From Pratylenchus scribneri (lineage: Eukaryota; Nematoda; Chromadorea; Rhabditida; Pratylenchidae), in the NCBI GenBank assembly GCA_030063045.1, contig JAQSEB010000023.1, positions 186,001 to 250,000 on the forward strand: 64,000 nt of DNA, read 5' to 3'. Positions 45,601 to 56,706 of this stretch are shown piece by piece (the first letter of the stretch is position 1; each line of letters begins with the position of its first letter). The translations under genes and the position numbers were made by a program. The notes beneath the pieces are model-generated. The model had not been told where the DNA came from, did no database searches, and was given only the letters and a program-made list of their open reading frames with translations.

Positions 45601-48600
45601 TGAACTATGAAAAAGGGAATTAATCAAAGATTTGTGAAATAATATAATACTTAATTAAAATCTTTCCGGAAAATTTAATTAAAATCTTTCCGGAAAATTT
45701 AATTAAAATCTTTCCGGAAAACTTAATTAAAATCTTTCCGGAAAATTTAATTAAAATCTTTCCGGAAAAATTTAATTAAAATCTTTCCGGAAAATTTAAT
45801 TAAAATCTTTCCGGAAAACTTAATTAAAATTTTTCCGGAAAATTTAATTAAAATCTTTCCGGAAAACTTAATTAAAATCTTTCCGGAAAACTTAATTAAA
45901 ATCTTTCCGGAAAACTTAATTAAAATCTTTCCGGAAAAATTAATTAAAATCTTTCCGGAAAATTAAATTAAAATCTTTCCGGAAAACTTAATTAAAATCT
46001 TTCCGGAAAATTTAATTAAAATCTTTCCGGAAAAATTTAATTAAAATCTTTCCGGAAAATTAAATTAAAATCTTTCCGGAAAAAATAATTAAAATCTTTC
46101 CGGAAACAACTTAATTAAAAATGTTTAAAACATATCAGAATATTAAATAATATATTTACTTGTCCATTCATGCACCCGGACAATTCCATCAATGTTTGAA
46201 TATGCGTAACACTTAATACAGATTCAAATGAAATATTCTGGGCGGGCATTTCCTCTGGTCGAAGTCGAAGACCGAAAAAATAATTCCAAATTTTTTTGCA
46301 TTTTCCAATAATAAGCCAACCCAATTCCACATGCTTTTCCACCAATCTGAGACTTTCCTCATAAATTTCGCGCGCTCTTGTCAATTCCGTTGGCTGTTTG
46401 CCAATGAATTTGAAGTGCCTTAACAAATCTTGGGGCGAATTGACGCCGGCCTTCAATTCTTCCTTTGTCTTCGCAATGGCTCTGGGGAAATATCATCAAA
46501 TAAAATGTATTAAAATGCTTTCTAATCCCTGGGTACGGTGGACGATTTTTGATGAGAAAAAATATCTTTTGCATAATTTATTAAGCAGAAACTGTTTTCA
46601 TCTAATTTATTTGAATTTTTTAAAAAACAAATTTAGGTCATATTCAATAGAATTTCATTGATGGGTATATAATTTCTAGAATAAATGTGGACTTTTTTTG
46701 TCTCTTTTCCATCTTTTTGTTCATTTCTGAAAACAAATTAATTAATTTTAATTATAAGTTAAATGCTACAATTTATCTATGCTTGCTTTTAATTTGCCAG
46801 CTTTTTTGCAAAGCACTCTTTTGGTCATCGATTGGGTTCAATAATTAATGAAATATGGTCCTCACTCCTCAAGGATTAAATTAGTAGTCATTTTTCATAA
46901 ATTTTTCTGACTTTTTTGTTAAGGAATTTGTGAATTTTAAGCCGAATTAATCCCATTTCTAATCCTCAAAATGAATTCGAAAAAATGCCAAAATGGTTCC
47001 CCCAATCCTCTCCCAAATTACTTTTCAATATTTTGTGATGCTTGTGTGACAATATCCCGCAATGTTTGTCCACTCAATTGTCGATCCAATTCATCCAATT
47101 GCGAGGATTGCACCTCCAATTTGGCATCCGCCGTCATTGAGCCAACCGCATTTCCGGCCATGCATGAATATGTGCCTTTAATTTAGGATTTTTTAATTTA
47201 AAAATATTTAAATATTACCCCCATCTTGGCGTGTCACCTGCCCAATGTTCAATTCTGTGCCATCTTCGCTGACCTATTTAAATTTTTTCTAAAAATTTTA
47301 TGCCAAATATTCACCTGAAAATGGCCTCCCAATTCGGCAATTTCCACGCCATTATAAAACCATCCAATCGACGGTTTTGGTTCGCCTCTTGATTTACACC
47401 TAAACCATTAAAATCCACATTTATTTATTACACGCCCTCTATTTAATACCACAATTTAAATACCTAGGCATTTGATAACTCATTGAATAAATGACAATTT
47501 TGAAAGGCGATAAAGCATTTTAAAGTCCAAAGTGTCCTCTACAAAGTGGCCATAATAAATTTTGAGAATTCTAGGATTTAAAAAAATTACATGTCATTGA
47601 GTGTGATAGACTCGATTTTTTAAGGAAAAGCCTCCTTTTCTACAATTATTTTAAATTTTTCAAGAATAAATTTAGCCACTTTTTTAGAGGACATTTATGG
47701 CTTACAATTGAAAATTGACATAGTTCCTTTCCGATTGTTTCATTCTGAAACTATAGCCAAAAAACAGAGCATATCCTCTGACTGATGAGTGTAATAAACC
47801 CAAATTTTTGAACAATATCCTCCTTTTCTACAATGTCCCAAAATTTCAAAAATTAATTTAGCCACTTTTTAGAGGACATTTAGGTCTTTCAAATGGCATA
47901 TTGCCTTCCCAAATTGGATACTTTCACGCTGAACTATGGTCAAAAAGATAGTACTGAAAGTCCGGTTTCATCTTTACATACCTGAATGTCACCCGTTGAC
48001 CCGGTTTTGCCATCAAACTTTTTGGCCCTTCCAAAATGACCGGCGGCACACTTCTAATCAATTCCAACTGGGCCTGTTCACTTCGCACTCGCCCATGAAA
48101 ATTTTCGGCCTCGCATGAATATCCGCCAACATCATGTTCCAAAAATGGATAAATCACCTAAATTGACATTTATATATTTAATTATTAATTTGTCGAAAAA
48201 AACATTGAAATTATGGAAAAATAAAACTTAAAATGTCCAAATTTCTATTTACAAAGAAAGTCACTTACATTAAGGAAGTCACTTACATAAAGGGGTCACT
48301 TTTTGAAAAATAGAATTGATTAAACCCTCGGCCAAAACATAATTATTTGGTGTGTCGTGAATAAATGTATCAATTTTTATAAGGTATATGGATTTAGAAT
48401 AAACTTTTGAATTGTTAGAATATTTTCGGCATTTTCAATGTTTTCTCGACAATTTCAATCTTTTTTCCTTTATTTTTATTCCCCATTCATTCAAAAAATT
48501 CACCAATTGTGTTCCATTTTGGCGTATTTCATGCTTCCTTGATGCCTCAATTTGTCTTCCATTGAAAAACCTTCAATAAAATTTCGTGAATTACCAAGAA

Positions 48601-51600
48601 AAAATGCCATTTCATTGAACCAATTAATCCTGGGTTTTGGTTGTCCCGCTGCTTCACAATTCAATGTCACCGATGTGCCTTCTCGGTAGCGTCGATCCCT
48701 GGGAGTATAAGTGAATCGAGGCGCAGAATTTCCTCCCAAAAATTGTTGCGAAGACGGTGGCCAATTTGTAGGCTGCTGGGAATTGAAACGGGAGATAATT
48801 CATTACATTGGGCCATTCTTTTGGCCATATCTTAAGAAGGAAGCAACCAATTTGGGAAGACGATATGCCATTCGAAAGCCCTAAATGACCTCTAAAAAGT
48901 GGCTTTATTAATTTTTATTAAAATAATTTCTAAAATAGGTGGCTTTTTCTCAAAATTTCGAGTTTATTATATTCAATGACATGTAACTTTCAGGTAATAT
49001 TGAAATTATTAAAAGGTAATATGGCCACTTTTTAGAGGACACTTTTAACTTCCAAATGATATATCGCCTCCTCATCAGTGAGATTGGGCAATTGCCTTAA
49101 TGAATTATAAAATACAGTGCAACTTTTCCGTATTAAAAAATTTCATGTTTCTCACACTCATCAAAGACATAAGATATTTATCTATTTAAAAATATTTAAA
49201 AATGAATTTTATTAAAATTAGAAATGGCCTCTTTTTAGAAGACACTTTGGGCTTTTAAATGATATTTGGCCTTCCAGAATTGGCTATTGCCTCACTAAGT
49301 TATGGCCAAAAAAATGATCCAATTATTTAATATCCTATACTGCCGGCTGGGAATGTGGCCGATGTTGGTGGCCCCGGTCTTCCACAATTTCCCTTTCCAT
49401 TTCCCTAGTTCTTTCATTTTGCTGCTTTCCAACAACTCGAATTCGTTGTGATCGACGCTGCTGCCGTTGCTGATGATGATGATGGATTGGCCCAAAAATA
49501 GCATTCACTCCATTGGAATTTTCTGCCGCTGTCAAAGGAATAGCATTTCGGGATTGTCTGGAGGCACTTTGTGGATAATTTATGGCACACTTTAAAAAAT
49601 AAATAAATGAACTTAATTAATTAATTTGGTACATTCCTTTATGAATTGCGATTCCAAAAAAATATATTTTTTTAATTTTCAAAAAGAAATTTTTTGTTAA
49701 GCTATTTTGATCCCCCTTGGCATTTTCCTGGTAAAATTCGATAATAAAAACACCAAAAAATTGGAAAATTAAAAAAATATTGAGGGCGCAATTAGTAAAA
49801 TTTGCCTAATTTGATGCAAAATTTGTTTACTTTTAAATCATCCCGCAATTCTGGGTAATTTTCCTCAAATATTTTTTTGGCAATCAAAATTCGGCCATCA
49901 TCCAACAATTTCGATTCGAGCATTCCTTCTACCAAATTTTCATCTCTAAATCAAATTTTATTTCATAAAATGATGATTGATGACCCACAAAAACATCTCA
50001 CTTAAAAATCCATTGTACATTTTCCATTGTCCAATTATGCAATTTCTCCGTTTCATAATCGGGAGTGCATTTCAGCATTATTTTGCCTTCAATTTTCACT
50101 TCCAAAAGTGGACCCCACCAAAAGCATTTTGCCTCCTCTTCACACAAACTGACGATGGGACGATGCCGTAATGTGCCTGGATTCATGCATCTTGCCTTTC
50201 CATTCATTTCTTCTGCCTCTTTTTGCAAAAATTCAGCCAAATGAAGAATTCTATAAGAGAAAAATAATAATTTCCTTGCTTATTTTTTAAATTATTTTTC
50301 TTAAATTGTGCCCTCAATTTAATTAAAAAGCTGACAACTTGCCATCGAGCCAACATGTCTCCCTTTAATAACTCATCAAGGAATGAACCAATTTTGATGA
50401 TTTTGTTATCAAATGAAAGAGGAGACTTTTGGCTATCAATTTAATACTCTTTTTATTTAAATTTAATACTCTTTTTATTTAAATTGGTTCAAAATTGATT
50501 AAGTTGTACCCAAAAAACCACCAAAAATTTCGCTAATCCTTAGTAAAGGTTATTTTAAATGGGTTTTTTGGGGCATAATTAGTAATTACATCAATTTTAA
50601 ACCAATTTTATAAAATTAATATTATTTGATAACCAAAAGTCTGCTCTTTAATTTGATATAAAAATTATCAAATTGGTTCATTCTTTGATGAGTTATTTTA
50701 AATGGCGGGGCAAGTTAACCCGGAGACATGTTAAGGGTTTGAATTTATGTGGCTCACCGACAATCGCAATTCCACGGATTTCCTTGCAATTCAATTTTGT
50801 TTAAATGTTGTTCTTTTCCATGGAATAATTTGTTTGGCAAAGTTTGTAGGAAATTGTGGGCCAAATTCAAATGTTTCAAATGATTCAAATGGTCCAAGGA
50901 ATTTGCGGATAAATGCCGAATTTGATTGGCGTGAACATCTAGGAGTTGGAGATGAGAATGGCCATTTTGAGGGGCAAGGGTTGGCAAAGAACGAATTTGG
51001 TTGCGGCCAACATGCAAACGACGTAATTTTGGTAAATGGCCAAGGGAATGCTGAATTTTGGAAAGTGAGGGTGAAAAGTTGTGTTTTTGTTTTTCATTTT
51101 GTTTTTTTCCACAATATTTTGTAAAAAATTTGTCTTTTTGCTTCTCCAAACATTTTGTGTTTGTCCAAACATTTTGTGTTTTTCCAAACATTTTGTGTTT
51201 TTTCCAAAATTTTGTGTTTCTCCAAACATTTTGTTTCTCTCCAAACATTTTGTTTTTCTCTAAATATTTTGTTTTTCTCCAAACATTTTGTGTTTCTCTA
51301 AAACATTTTGTGTTTATCCAAATATTTTGTGTTTTTCCAAACATTTTGTGTTTCTCTAAAACATTTTGTGTTTATCCAAATATTTTGTGTTTTTTCAAAC
51401 ATTTTGTGTTTCTCCAAATATTTTGTGTTTCTCCAAACATTTTGTGTTTATCCAAATATTTTGTGTTTTTCCAAACATTTTGTGTTTCTCCAAACATTTT
51501 GTGTTTATCCAAATATTTAGTGTTTTTCCAAACATTTTGTGTTTATCCAAATATTTTGTGTTTTTCCAAACATTTTGTGTTTCTCCAAACATTTTGTGTT

Positions 51601-53084
51601 TATCCAAATATTTTGTGTTTTTCCAAACATTTTGTGTTTCTCCAAACATTTTGTGTTTATCCAAATATTTTGTGTTTTTCCAAACATTTTGTGTTTATCC
51701 AAATATTTTGTGTTTTTCCAAACATTTTGTGTTTCTCCAAATATTTTGTGTTTTTCCAAACATTTTGTCTTTCTCCAAACATTTTGTTTTTCCAAACATT
51801 TTGTGTTTATCCAAATATTTAGTGTTTTTCCAAACATTTTGTGTTTATCCAAATATTTTGTGTTTTTCCAAACATTTTGTGTTTCTCCAAACATTTTGTG
51901 TTTATCCAAATATTTTGTGTTTTTCCAAACATTTTGTGTTTCTCCAAACATTTTGTGTTTATCCAAATATTTTGTGTTTTTCCAAACATTTTGTGTTTAT
52001 CCAAATATTTTGTGTTTTTCCAAACATTTTGTGTTTATCCAAATATTTTGTGTTTTTCCAAACATTTTGTGTTTCTCCAAATATTTTGTGTTTCTCCAAA
52101 CATTTTGTGTTTATCCAAATATTTTGTGTTTTTCCAAACATTTTGTGTTTCTCCAAACATTTTGTGTTTATCCAAATATTTTGTGTTTTTCCAAACATTT
52201 TGTGTTTCTCCAAACATTTTGTGTTTATCCAAATATTTTGTGTTTTTCCAAACATTTTGTGTTTATCCAAATATTTTGTGTTTTTCCAAACATTTTGTGT
52301 TTCTCCAAATATTTTGTGTTTTTCCAAACATTTTGTCTTTCTCCAAACATTTTGTTTTTCCAAACATTTTATGTTTTTCAAAACATTTTTCCAAACATTT
52401 TAGGGGCAAATAAATGAAAGTACTTGCATTAATTTTTGGCCCATAGCTAACTATAAGCAAGGCGATAGCCAATTTAAGAAGGCTTTTTACCATTTGAAAG
52501 CCCACTTAAAGTATCCTCTTCAAAGTACCCTTTTCAATATTTAAATTCAAGCCTTAAATAAAGTTATATGTATTTTAGTCGAATAAACCCGTATTTCCTG
52601 ATAAAAAGCCGTTATTTTACAATTATATAAAATTTGCAAAAAAATTTTAAGCCACTTTTCAGAGGACATTTAAGTGCTTTTCAAAGGGATATTGTCTTCC
52701 TAATCAGTTACTTCCGTGTTGAGACATGGCCAAAAGAAGAAGGCTCTGTTACCCAACAGTAAAAAATTATGAATTGATTACCTTTTCCAGATGTCGAATC
52801 CCATTTTGGCCAAGCATTAAAGTGTGCAAATTGGCCAATCCGGCCAATCGATTCAATTCAGCATGGACCAATTTATTCCACCTCAAATCCAAAATTTCCA
52901 CGCGTTCATCAAATTCTTCGGCTGCCGGCATTCGTTCAAGGCCAGCATTTTGGCAATTTGCATGTCGACCATCCTCCGTGCAAAAACATCTCCCCGGACA
53001 TTTTGGCAGGGAATTTGCGCAGCAGCTATTTTTGATGGATAAAAAAAGGAAAAATTGGAAGAAGAATTTGCCAATGAGAAACAT
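36698..53084 (-). CDS. pxn: Peroxidasin (LRR - Ig - heme peroxidase, extracellular)
   Basis: Secreted heme peroxidase that crosslinks collagen IV (sulfilimine bonds) in basement membranes. 29 exons, 5' to 3': 53084-52782, 51050-50758, 50250-50002, 49945-49831, 49589-49341, 48772-48621, 48570-48504, 48157-47982, 47399-47315, 47273-47219, 47175-47022, 46481-46321, 46254-46160, 45604-45561, 45514-45374, 44825-44655, 44078-43892, 43477-43359, 42705-42477, 41101-41072, 41020-40979, 40547-40269, 39393-39287, 39238-39157, 38199-38172, 38121-38096, 38050-37944, 37482-37377, 36910-36698; 1354 aa, all phases close. Signal peptide, then LRRNT (CPGRCFC), leucine-rich repeats, and LRRCT (NPWNCDCR). Next come a degenerate and two good Ig domains ([17 protein letters not shown]), then the peroxidase: distal His in [24 protein letters not shown], catalytic Arg in [11 protein letters not shown], proximal His in [24 protein letters not shown]. 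The C-terminus is [13 protein letters not shown] plus a basic tail, without the von Willebrand C domain of vertebrates. The intron after the 30-bp exon has a GC donor. Confidence 0.95.
37555..37865. mobile_element. Family A palindromic element
   Basis: In a peroxidasin intron. Left arm TTGGCCATATCTCAACAAGA with GAGAAGGCGATATGCC; right arm ends CGCTAAACTATGGCCCAAAA ATCG. Confidence 0.75.
38290..38765. mobile_element. Family A element, enlarged copy
   Basis: In a peroxidasin intron. The left arm (CATTCTTTTGTTTAAAGCTC AACAACATAGGAATC) and right arm (AGAGGATTTTTGAGGCTTTC AAATGGCATATCGCCTTCC) are separated by a longer A/T-rich centre than usual, with an inner duplicated segment. Confidence 0.65.
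38825..39120. mobile_element. Family A palindromic element
   Basis: In the peroxidasin intron next to the exon at 39157. Left arm CATAATTCAACAAGAAAATA ACCAATTTTGGAAG; right arm GGGACATTTTGGGCTTTCGA ATGGCATATTGCC ... GAGCTATGGCCAAAAGAATG. Confidence 0.75.
39394..40268. repeat. Degenerate GGCCATAAT/TTTGGCC repeats in a peroxidasin intron
   Basis: Blocks of AAAATTATGGCCAAAA followed by GGATTTTxGCC and TTTTTxGGCCATAATATTTTT recur roughly every 110-170 bp through the 875-bp intron. Too diverged to define a unit precisely; no coding potential. Confidence 0.5.
40620..40945. mobile_element. Family B palindromic element
   Basis: In a peroxidasin intron. ATCAAATTAAAGAGCAGACT TTTAGCTATGAAAT and the complementary right arm ending CAAGAGTTACTTCAAACGG. 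Confidence 0.75.
41160..41665. mobile_element. Family A single arm plus full copy
   Basis: In a peroxidasin intron. A left arm lies at about 41165-41265; a full copy spans 41360-41665, with left arm CTCATATTTCAGCAAGAAAG CAACC and right arm GAGGGCACTTTGAGCTTTCG AATGGTATATCAC. Confidence 0.7.
41690..41875. repeat. Short duplicated GAA-rich motif
   Basis: TTCCCTTCTTCT..., GAAGAAGxGGxGAATACGGT AC and GGAACACAAAT recur two or three times in both orientations within the peroxidasin intron. Small and imperfect. Confidence 0.5.
41885..42175. mobile_element. Family B palindromic element
   Basis: In a peroxidasin intron. Left arm ACACTTATAACTCATCAACG with TTAAATTAAAGAGCAGACTT TTGGCTATCTAA; right arm TTTGATAGCCATAAGTCAGC TCTTTAAT. 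Confidence 0.7.
42285..42400 (+). repeat. Two ~60-bp tandem copies
   Basis: CTCTATTTGTGGCCAxTTTA ATATC, then GGGATATTAATxGAAGAAAT ATACGG, occurs twice in succession. In a peroxidasin intron. Confidence 0.75.
42855..43265. mobile_element. Family A element with an internal duplication
   Basis: In a peroxidasin intron. The segment AAATAACCTCTAAAAAGTGG CTGAAATAAT occurs twice (42922 and 43021), so part of the left arm is repeated. The right arm is normal (GAGGATATTTTGTGCTTTCA AATGGCATATACC). Confidence 0.7.
43540..43820. mobile_element. Family E palindromic element, copy 2
   Basis: In a peroxidasin intron. CTGGTTTTAGACCCTACAAA CCTCAT at the left and its near-complement TTAGGGTTTAAAATCGGTTT CTG at the right, with GATGCGTCTCGATGAGATCT A as in copy 1. 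Confidence 0.7.
44160..44615. mobile_element. Family B arms with extra centre sequence
   Basis: In a peroxidasin intron. Arm motifs TAAATTGATTTTGATGTTTTT...AGAGTTTGCTATCAAATAAT (44172) and GATAGTCAAAATTCTGC...TTATCAAAATTGATTCATCA (44538) enclose an unrelated centre of about 240 bp with several AATTACAAT/ATTGTAATT repeats. Possibly a nested insertion. Confidence 0.55.
44905..45295 (+). mobile_element. Family D element with ~5 internal 46-bp units
   Basis: In a peroxidasin intron. Left flank AACCAATTCTAACTTAGTTT TGAACATTAAACC, five units, right flank CATAACAAATTATATACCAT TCAATGCG...TTTGGGTATATTTGGTTTG. Confidence 0.8.
45655..46115 (-). repeat. 23-bp minisatellite with TTTCCGGAAA core, ~20 units
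   Basis: In the peroxidasin intron between the exons at 46160 and 45604. The unit TTAATTAAAATCTTTCCGGA AAA is the complement of the array at 20.93-21.17 kb. Units differ by single bases (AAATTTAA, AACTTAA, AATTAAA). Confidence 0.9.
47470..47945. mobile_element. Family A element plus lone right arm
   Basis: In a peroxidasin intron. The diverged full copy spans about 47470-47765, followed by a duplicated right-hand part at 47780-47945, which ends AAATGGCATATTGCCTTCCC AAATTGG ... GAACTATGGTCAAAAAG. Confidence 0.65.
48810..49315. mobile_element. Family A element plus extra right arm
   Basis: In the peroxidasin intron between the exons at 49341 and 48772. Left arm CATTCTTTTGGCCATATCTT AAGAAGGAAGC; one right arm ends near 49110, another near 49315 (AGTTATGGCCAAAAAAATG). 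Confidence 0.7.
50365..50715. mobile_element. Family B palindromic element
   Basis: In a peroxidasin intron. GAATGAACCAATTTTGATGA TTTTGTTATCAAATGAAAG at the left; right arm TAACCAAAAGTCTGCTCTTT AATTTGATA. A short duplication (TTTAATACTCTTTTTATTTA AA twice) lies in the left arm. Confidence 0.75.
51125..52405 (+). repeat. 19-bp minisatellite (CCAAACATTTTGTGTTTxT), ~1.3 kb
   Basis: In peroxidasin intron 1. The 19-bp units come in three flavours ending TTTATC, TTTTTC and TTTCTC, arranged mostly as a 57-bp trimer. No unit contains a stop in several frames, so frames of up to 345 codons appear on both strands; these are artefacts. Confidence 0.92.
52440..52740. mobile_element. Family A palindromic element
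   Basis: In peroxidasin intron 1, directly after the minisatellite. Left arm TTGGCCCATAGCTAACTATA AGCAAGGCGATAGCC; right arm AGAGGACATTTAAGTGCTTT ... GAGACATGGCCAAAAGAAG. Confidence 0.7.
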
Positions 53085-54739
53085 AATAAATTGCGGACAA
53101 AAATAATTTTAATATGGAAGAATAATTATTGTTCGATTGCTGTGATGGCCTTGACTTTTTCTGCTGCTGTTGCAATGAGTTGTTGGAATGTAGCAATAGC
53201 AAGGGAATAAGAATTAAGAATAAGGTGGGTCAGCAGCAGAAGAAAAGTGTTTTGAGGAGGAAGGTACAGAGCCGAGCTGAAACTGGACATTTTTCTCTTT
53301 TCAATTATTTTCCCGTTGATGACACATTTTTAATGTGCTCGCGCACCGATCGCGCAACAATCAATTATTTTGTGCAATTCATTCCATTCAATCCATTTTC
53401 TTTCCCATTTTCCATAGGCCACAATTTTTGTGCAGCCAGCGAAATAATTTATAAATTATAAGAATTAAAAATGAGAAAGAAATTTTTTTTAAAATTGAAA
53501 AAAAATTACAATATAATTTTGATTAATTAATTTAGGCCCAAATTTTGAATTCTGATTTTTCATTTCAAATTCTCCTTTTTGAGACCTCGCGACTTCCTCC
53601 AATAATTTGCATACAATTCCCATATAAAATTGAATTTAAATGAAGGGAATTTGTCCACAAAGAAATTCCGAAAACGGCGGGAGAAAAGTTAATTCTAAAA
53701 TTTGACAGAAAATAATTTTATATTTGACAGAAAACAAATTTTGTGCGAATTGAACGTTGATCTTTTTTTATTGGATGTTATTTAATTTTCAGAAAAAATT
53801 ACTGAAATTTCAGAAAGATTATTATCGATTTAGTTAGTAATTTAAACTCTCAACTTTAATAGTCTAATACAAATTACATACTAAACACTATATAATTTAA
53901 CCGAAAAAAATTCGTTATCGAGATTTTTTTCCATTTTGGGTGGGAACATTTCATTTTTGCGATTTTTATGAATGTGATGCTTTTTATTATTTTATTAATT
54001 GGAAGATTCTCTAATAATGAAAAAATTAGTAGAATTTAAAATTGAAATCAATTGAAAATGTTGATTACTTGATAGTTTTAAGTTGTTATTATCGTTGTTG
54101 TTAATGGTTGACCTAGAAAACTATGTCTTTCACCAAATGGATCAAGAAATTTACGCAAATATGATTGTTTGTATGCATTATTTAGGTCAGCAAGCAATGA
54201 TGGATAACAAATAAATAAGACCATCCAAATTATACATTAATATAATAATACATTTCATTTCAACCCCATTTCAATTTCAATCCCATCCGAATATCCTTAT
54301 GTAGATATAGAAGAATCAATATTTCCATTTTATTTATTTGTCTGATTCAGAGCTAATTTTTTATTTGAGTCATTTTCCTTGAAGTATTTTATGTAAAAAT
54401 TTTAGCTTATGGCTAAAAAATTGGAAATATATTCTCAAAAAAATACACCAAATATTTATTCCAATGGACTATTTATTATAAAAACTTTTTTTAAAATAAT
54501 CATAAAATTCCATGGCCCTACTCTTTTAAGGAAAATTTAAATATGAGAAATAAATTACAATTTTTAATTTCCAATGTGAAGTTTCTTTCTAAAATCATGA
54601 AGTATGCAATGCCATAAGATAAATTTGATTTTCAGAGATAGAATGCATTGTTCGGCATTTTTTTCAGTCTTTATTGTTTACAATTAATTTTATTGATATC
54701 TTCTTTAAAACGGTTGCCGATGGCGTTGGGAACAATTCG
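53085..54739. other. Divergent spacer between peroxidasin and the 97-aa gene
   Basis: 1.65 kb between two start codons on opposite strands, presumably holding both promoters. A/T-rich. No repeat family or recognisable regulatory motif. A 110-codon frame at 53129-53461 lacks motifs and is not called. Confidence 0.5.
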
Positions 54740-56706
54740 ATGGAGAATCAAAGTAGGTTTATTTTAATAATCCATTAATTAATACTTCATGAATATTTAT
54801 TTAAAAATGAGTCACATTCACAATTCAAAACGTGATCTACCTAAACCTAAATTTTTTAGTTTTTTCTCTCCTTCTATATCGAAAAAATGCATTATCTTAT
54901 CACCATTTTTTGGAGGAAAACAATTAACATGGGTAAAGCAAAATTTAGGTCATTAATTTAGTTTTTCAGAAATCTATTCAGAGCTATATGGCCAGGCCAT
55001 TGGGTCTAAAAATTTATCAAAATTATATTTATTTTTTATTCCAAATAAAATAGACATCTCTTTAAAAATGAGTTAAAATTTTACAAACATTTCAGCCGAG
55101 AAGCTAACGATGTACAAATTCTTGGAGCGAGGACTTGCAAAAAGCATGGCTCACTATAACAATTTTACAACAAAATATGAAGAACTAATGAATTCGATGT
55201 AAGTTAAGTTCTATCATCTAAATATATTTTTAAAAATGCGGCTTAAATATTAAATATGGATCATGGGATATGAAATTTCACTTTCAATTAGTTTTGAGTT
55301 TTTACTTTAGATTCATAACCCTATCCCTAGCCCTAGCCCTAAAACCCATGTCGACCTTACCCTTACCCTAGCCACTAAATTAGTCCGGAATTGAAATTTC
55401 ATATGGCAAATAGACCCAGTCGAATGAGCAGCCTACTCTAGAGTCTGTACGAGCCTAGAAGCCGAAATTCTCTATTTGGGATTGCCCAGATGCCTTCCAT
55501 TCCCAGAGTCGCATTTTTGGTCGAAATTCTGAAAATATTCTGAAAATGCCACGCATTCCCAGAGATATAAACAAAATGGAAATACAGCAATTCTGAGATT
55601 ATCATTAAAATAGCACAATTTTGAGAATATTATTAAAAATGAACAATTTTTAGCATATTTTTAAAATAAAGATATACAAAAATATTCTGAAATTTAAAAC
55701 TTTTTGAGAATTTATTTTCATATTATTTTTTTAATCATTTTCAAAATTGGTCTAAAAATAGATTTCAAAATGATGAACATTTATAATGGTTTTCAGAATT
55801 CTTCTATTCTCAACATATTTTACAAATTACATTATTTTATAATATTTCCAAAATTTGATGAAATTATCAAAATAATTTGCTCGGTAATTTTCTTGCGACC
55901 CTGGATTCCTGGGAATGGACAATTCCCGGTTGTACAATACAATAATTGTTGCAATTATAAACAAAACAAGTAAATTTTATATATTTCAGAAATACATCTA
56001 TTCCGGAGGAAGTTAACGAGAAAAAGGCTTGGGAAGCCTCATTTAATAAGAGTAAGGCCCTCTTCAATTATGCTTTCATGCTGTACCGAGGAATAATGGA
56101 GTAATTTTAATTTATGATAATAATTTTAATTAGAATATTAATTTTTTTTAGTAATTATAATTTATAAAAAGGATGGCGATAATACCATATTTACACCTAT
56201 ATGACTCTATCCCTTGAGAATATAAAACTCCATAAATTTATCATTTTAAGTCATCTTTTAATTTTAGGAATGATGAGGGAATTATTATGATGAATAAATT
56301 AAAATTAATTTGCATTGCAATAATTAATTTATATAATTAATAAGGGCAAAAGATTATTTGTTAAAAAAATCGGTTTATTTTACACCAAATTTGATGCAAT
56401 ATTAACGAAATGAAAATGAGATGAAAAAGTGCTGCAAGTAAATAAAAATAGATTCATAGATATTTCGATTTTCGCCGATTTTCCCAGTTTGAGCCCCGAC
56501 CCCCGATATATAAATATTATAATTTAGTATTTATTTTTATTTTGTTAATTGATAATAGAGTGAATAATAGAATTTCCTTGTGTAAATTCCTTAAGAATTT
56601 AATTTGCCATTTATGTAATAAAAATTTTTCCTTTATCAGACGCAGCGATAATTCGAAAACGTTTGTGCCATTCGGTGTGGATGATCATGAATCATTGCTT
56701 CGCTGA
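54740..56706 (+). CDS. Small 97-aa protein, four exons, function unknown
   Basis: Coding exons 54740-54752, 55096-55198, 55990-56100 and 56640-56706. All junctions are GT-AG with tttcag-type acceptors and keep phase to a TGA stop. The product starts MENQTEKLTMYKFLERG, has a YNNFTTKYEELMNS stretch and a KKAWEASFNKSKALFNYAF segment, and ends FGVDDHESLLR. It looks mostly helical and soluble, with no family I recognise. The first exon stays open upstream of the Met: it reads through a hydrophobic LLLFTINFIDIFF stretch that follows a possible acceptor at 54667, so the true N-terminus may be longer and carry a signal sequence or membrane anchor. Confidence 0.5.
55310..55375 (+). repeat. Short CCCTA/CCCTTA-rich stretch
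   Basis: ATAACCCTATCCCTAGCCCT AGCCCTAAAACCC, then CCTTACCCTTACCCTAGCC, inside an intron of the 97-aa gene. It resembles a degenerate interstitial telomere-like repeat, but is short and irregular. Confidence 0.5.

Noticed and set aside
48573..48598. A 25-bp intron in the second Ig region of peroxidasin
   Set aside because: A donor at 48620 gives a 50-bp intron and restores [17 protein letters not shown], so the tiny intron is unnecessary.
51058..52417. Frames of 190-345 codons on the plus strand and up to 149 on the minus strand
   Set aside because: They are read-through of a stop-free 19-bp minisatellite inside a peroxidasin intron; the peptides are monotonous FVFxQTFCVxPNI repeats in several registers at once.
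55310..55375. Interstitial telomere
   Set aside because: The CCCTA/CCCTTA pattern is irregular and short, and differs from the TTAGGC repeat usual in nematodes.
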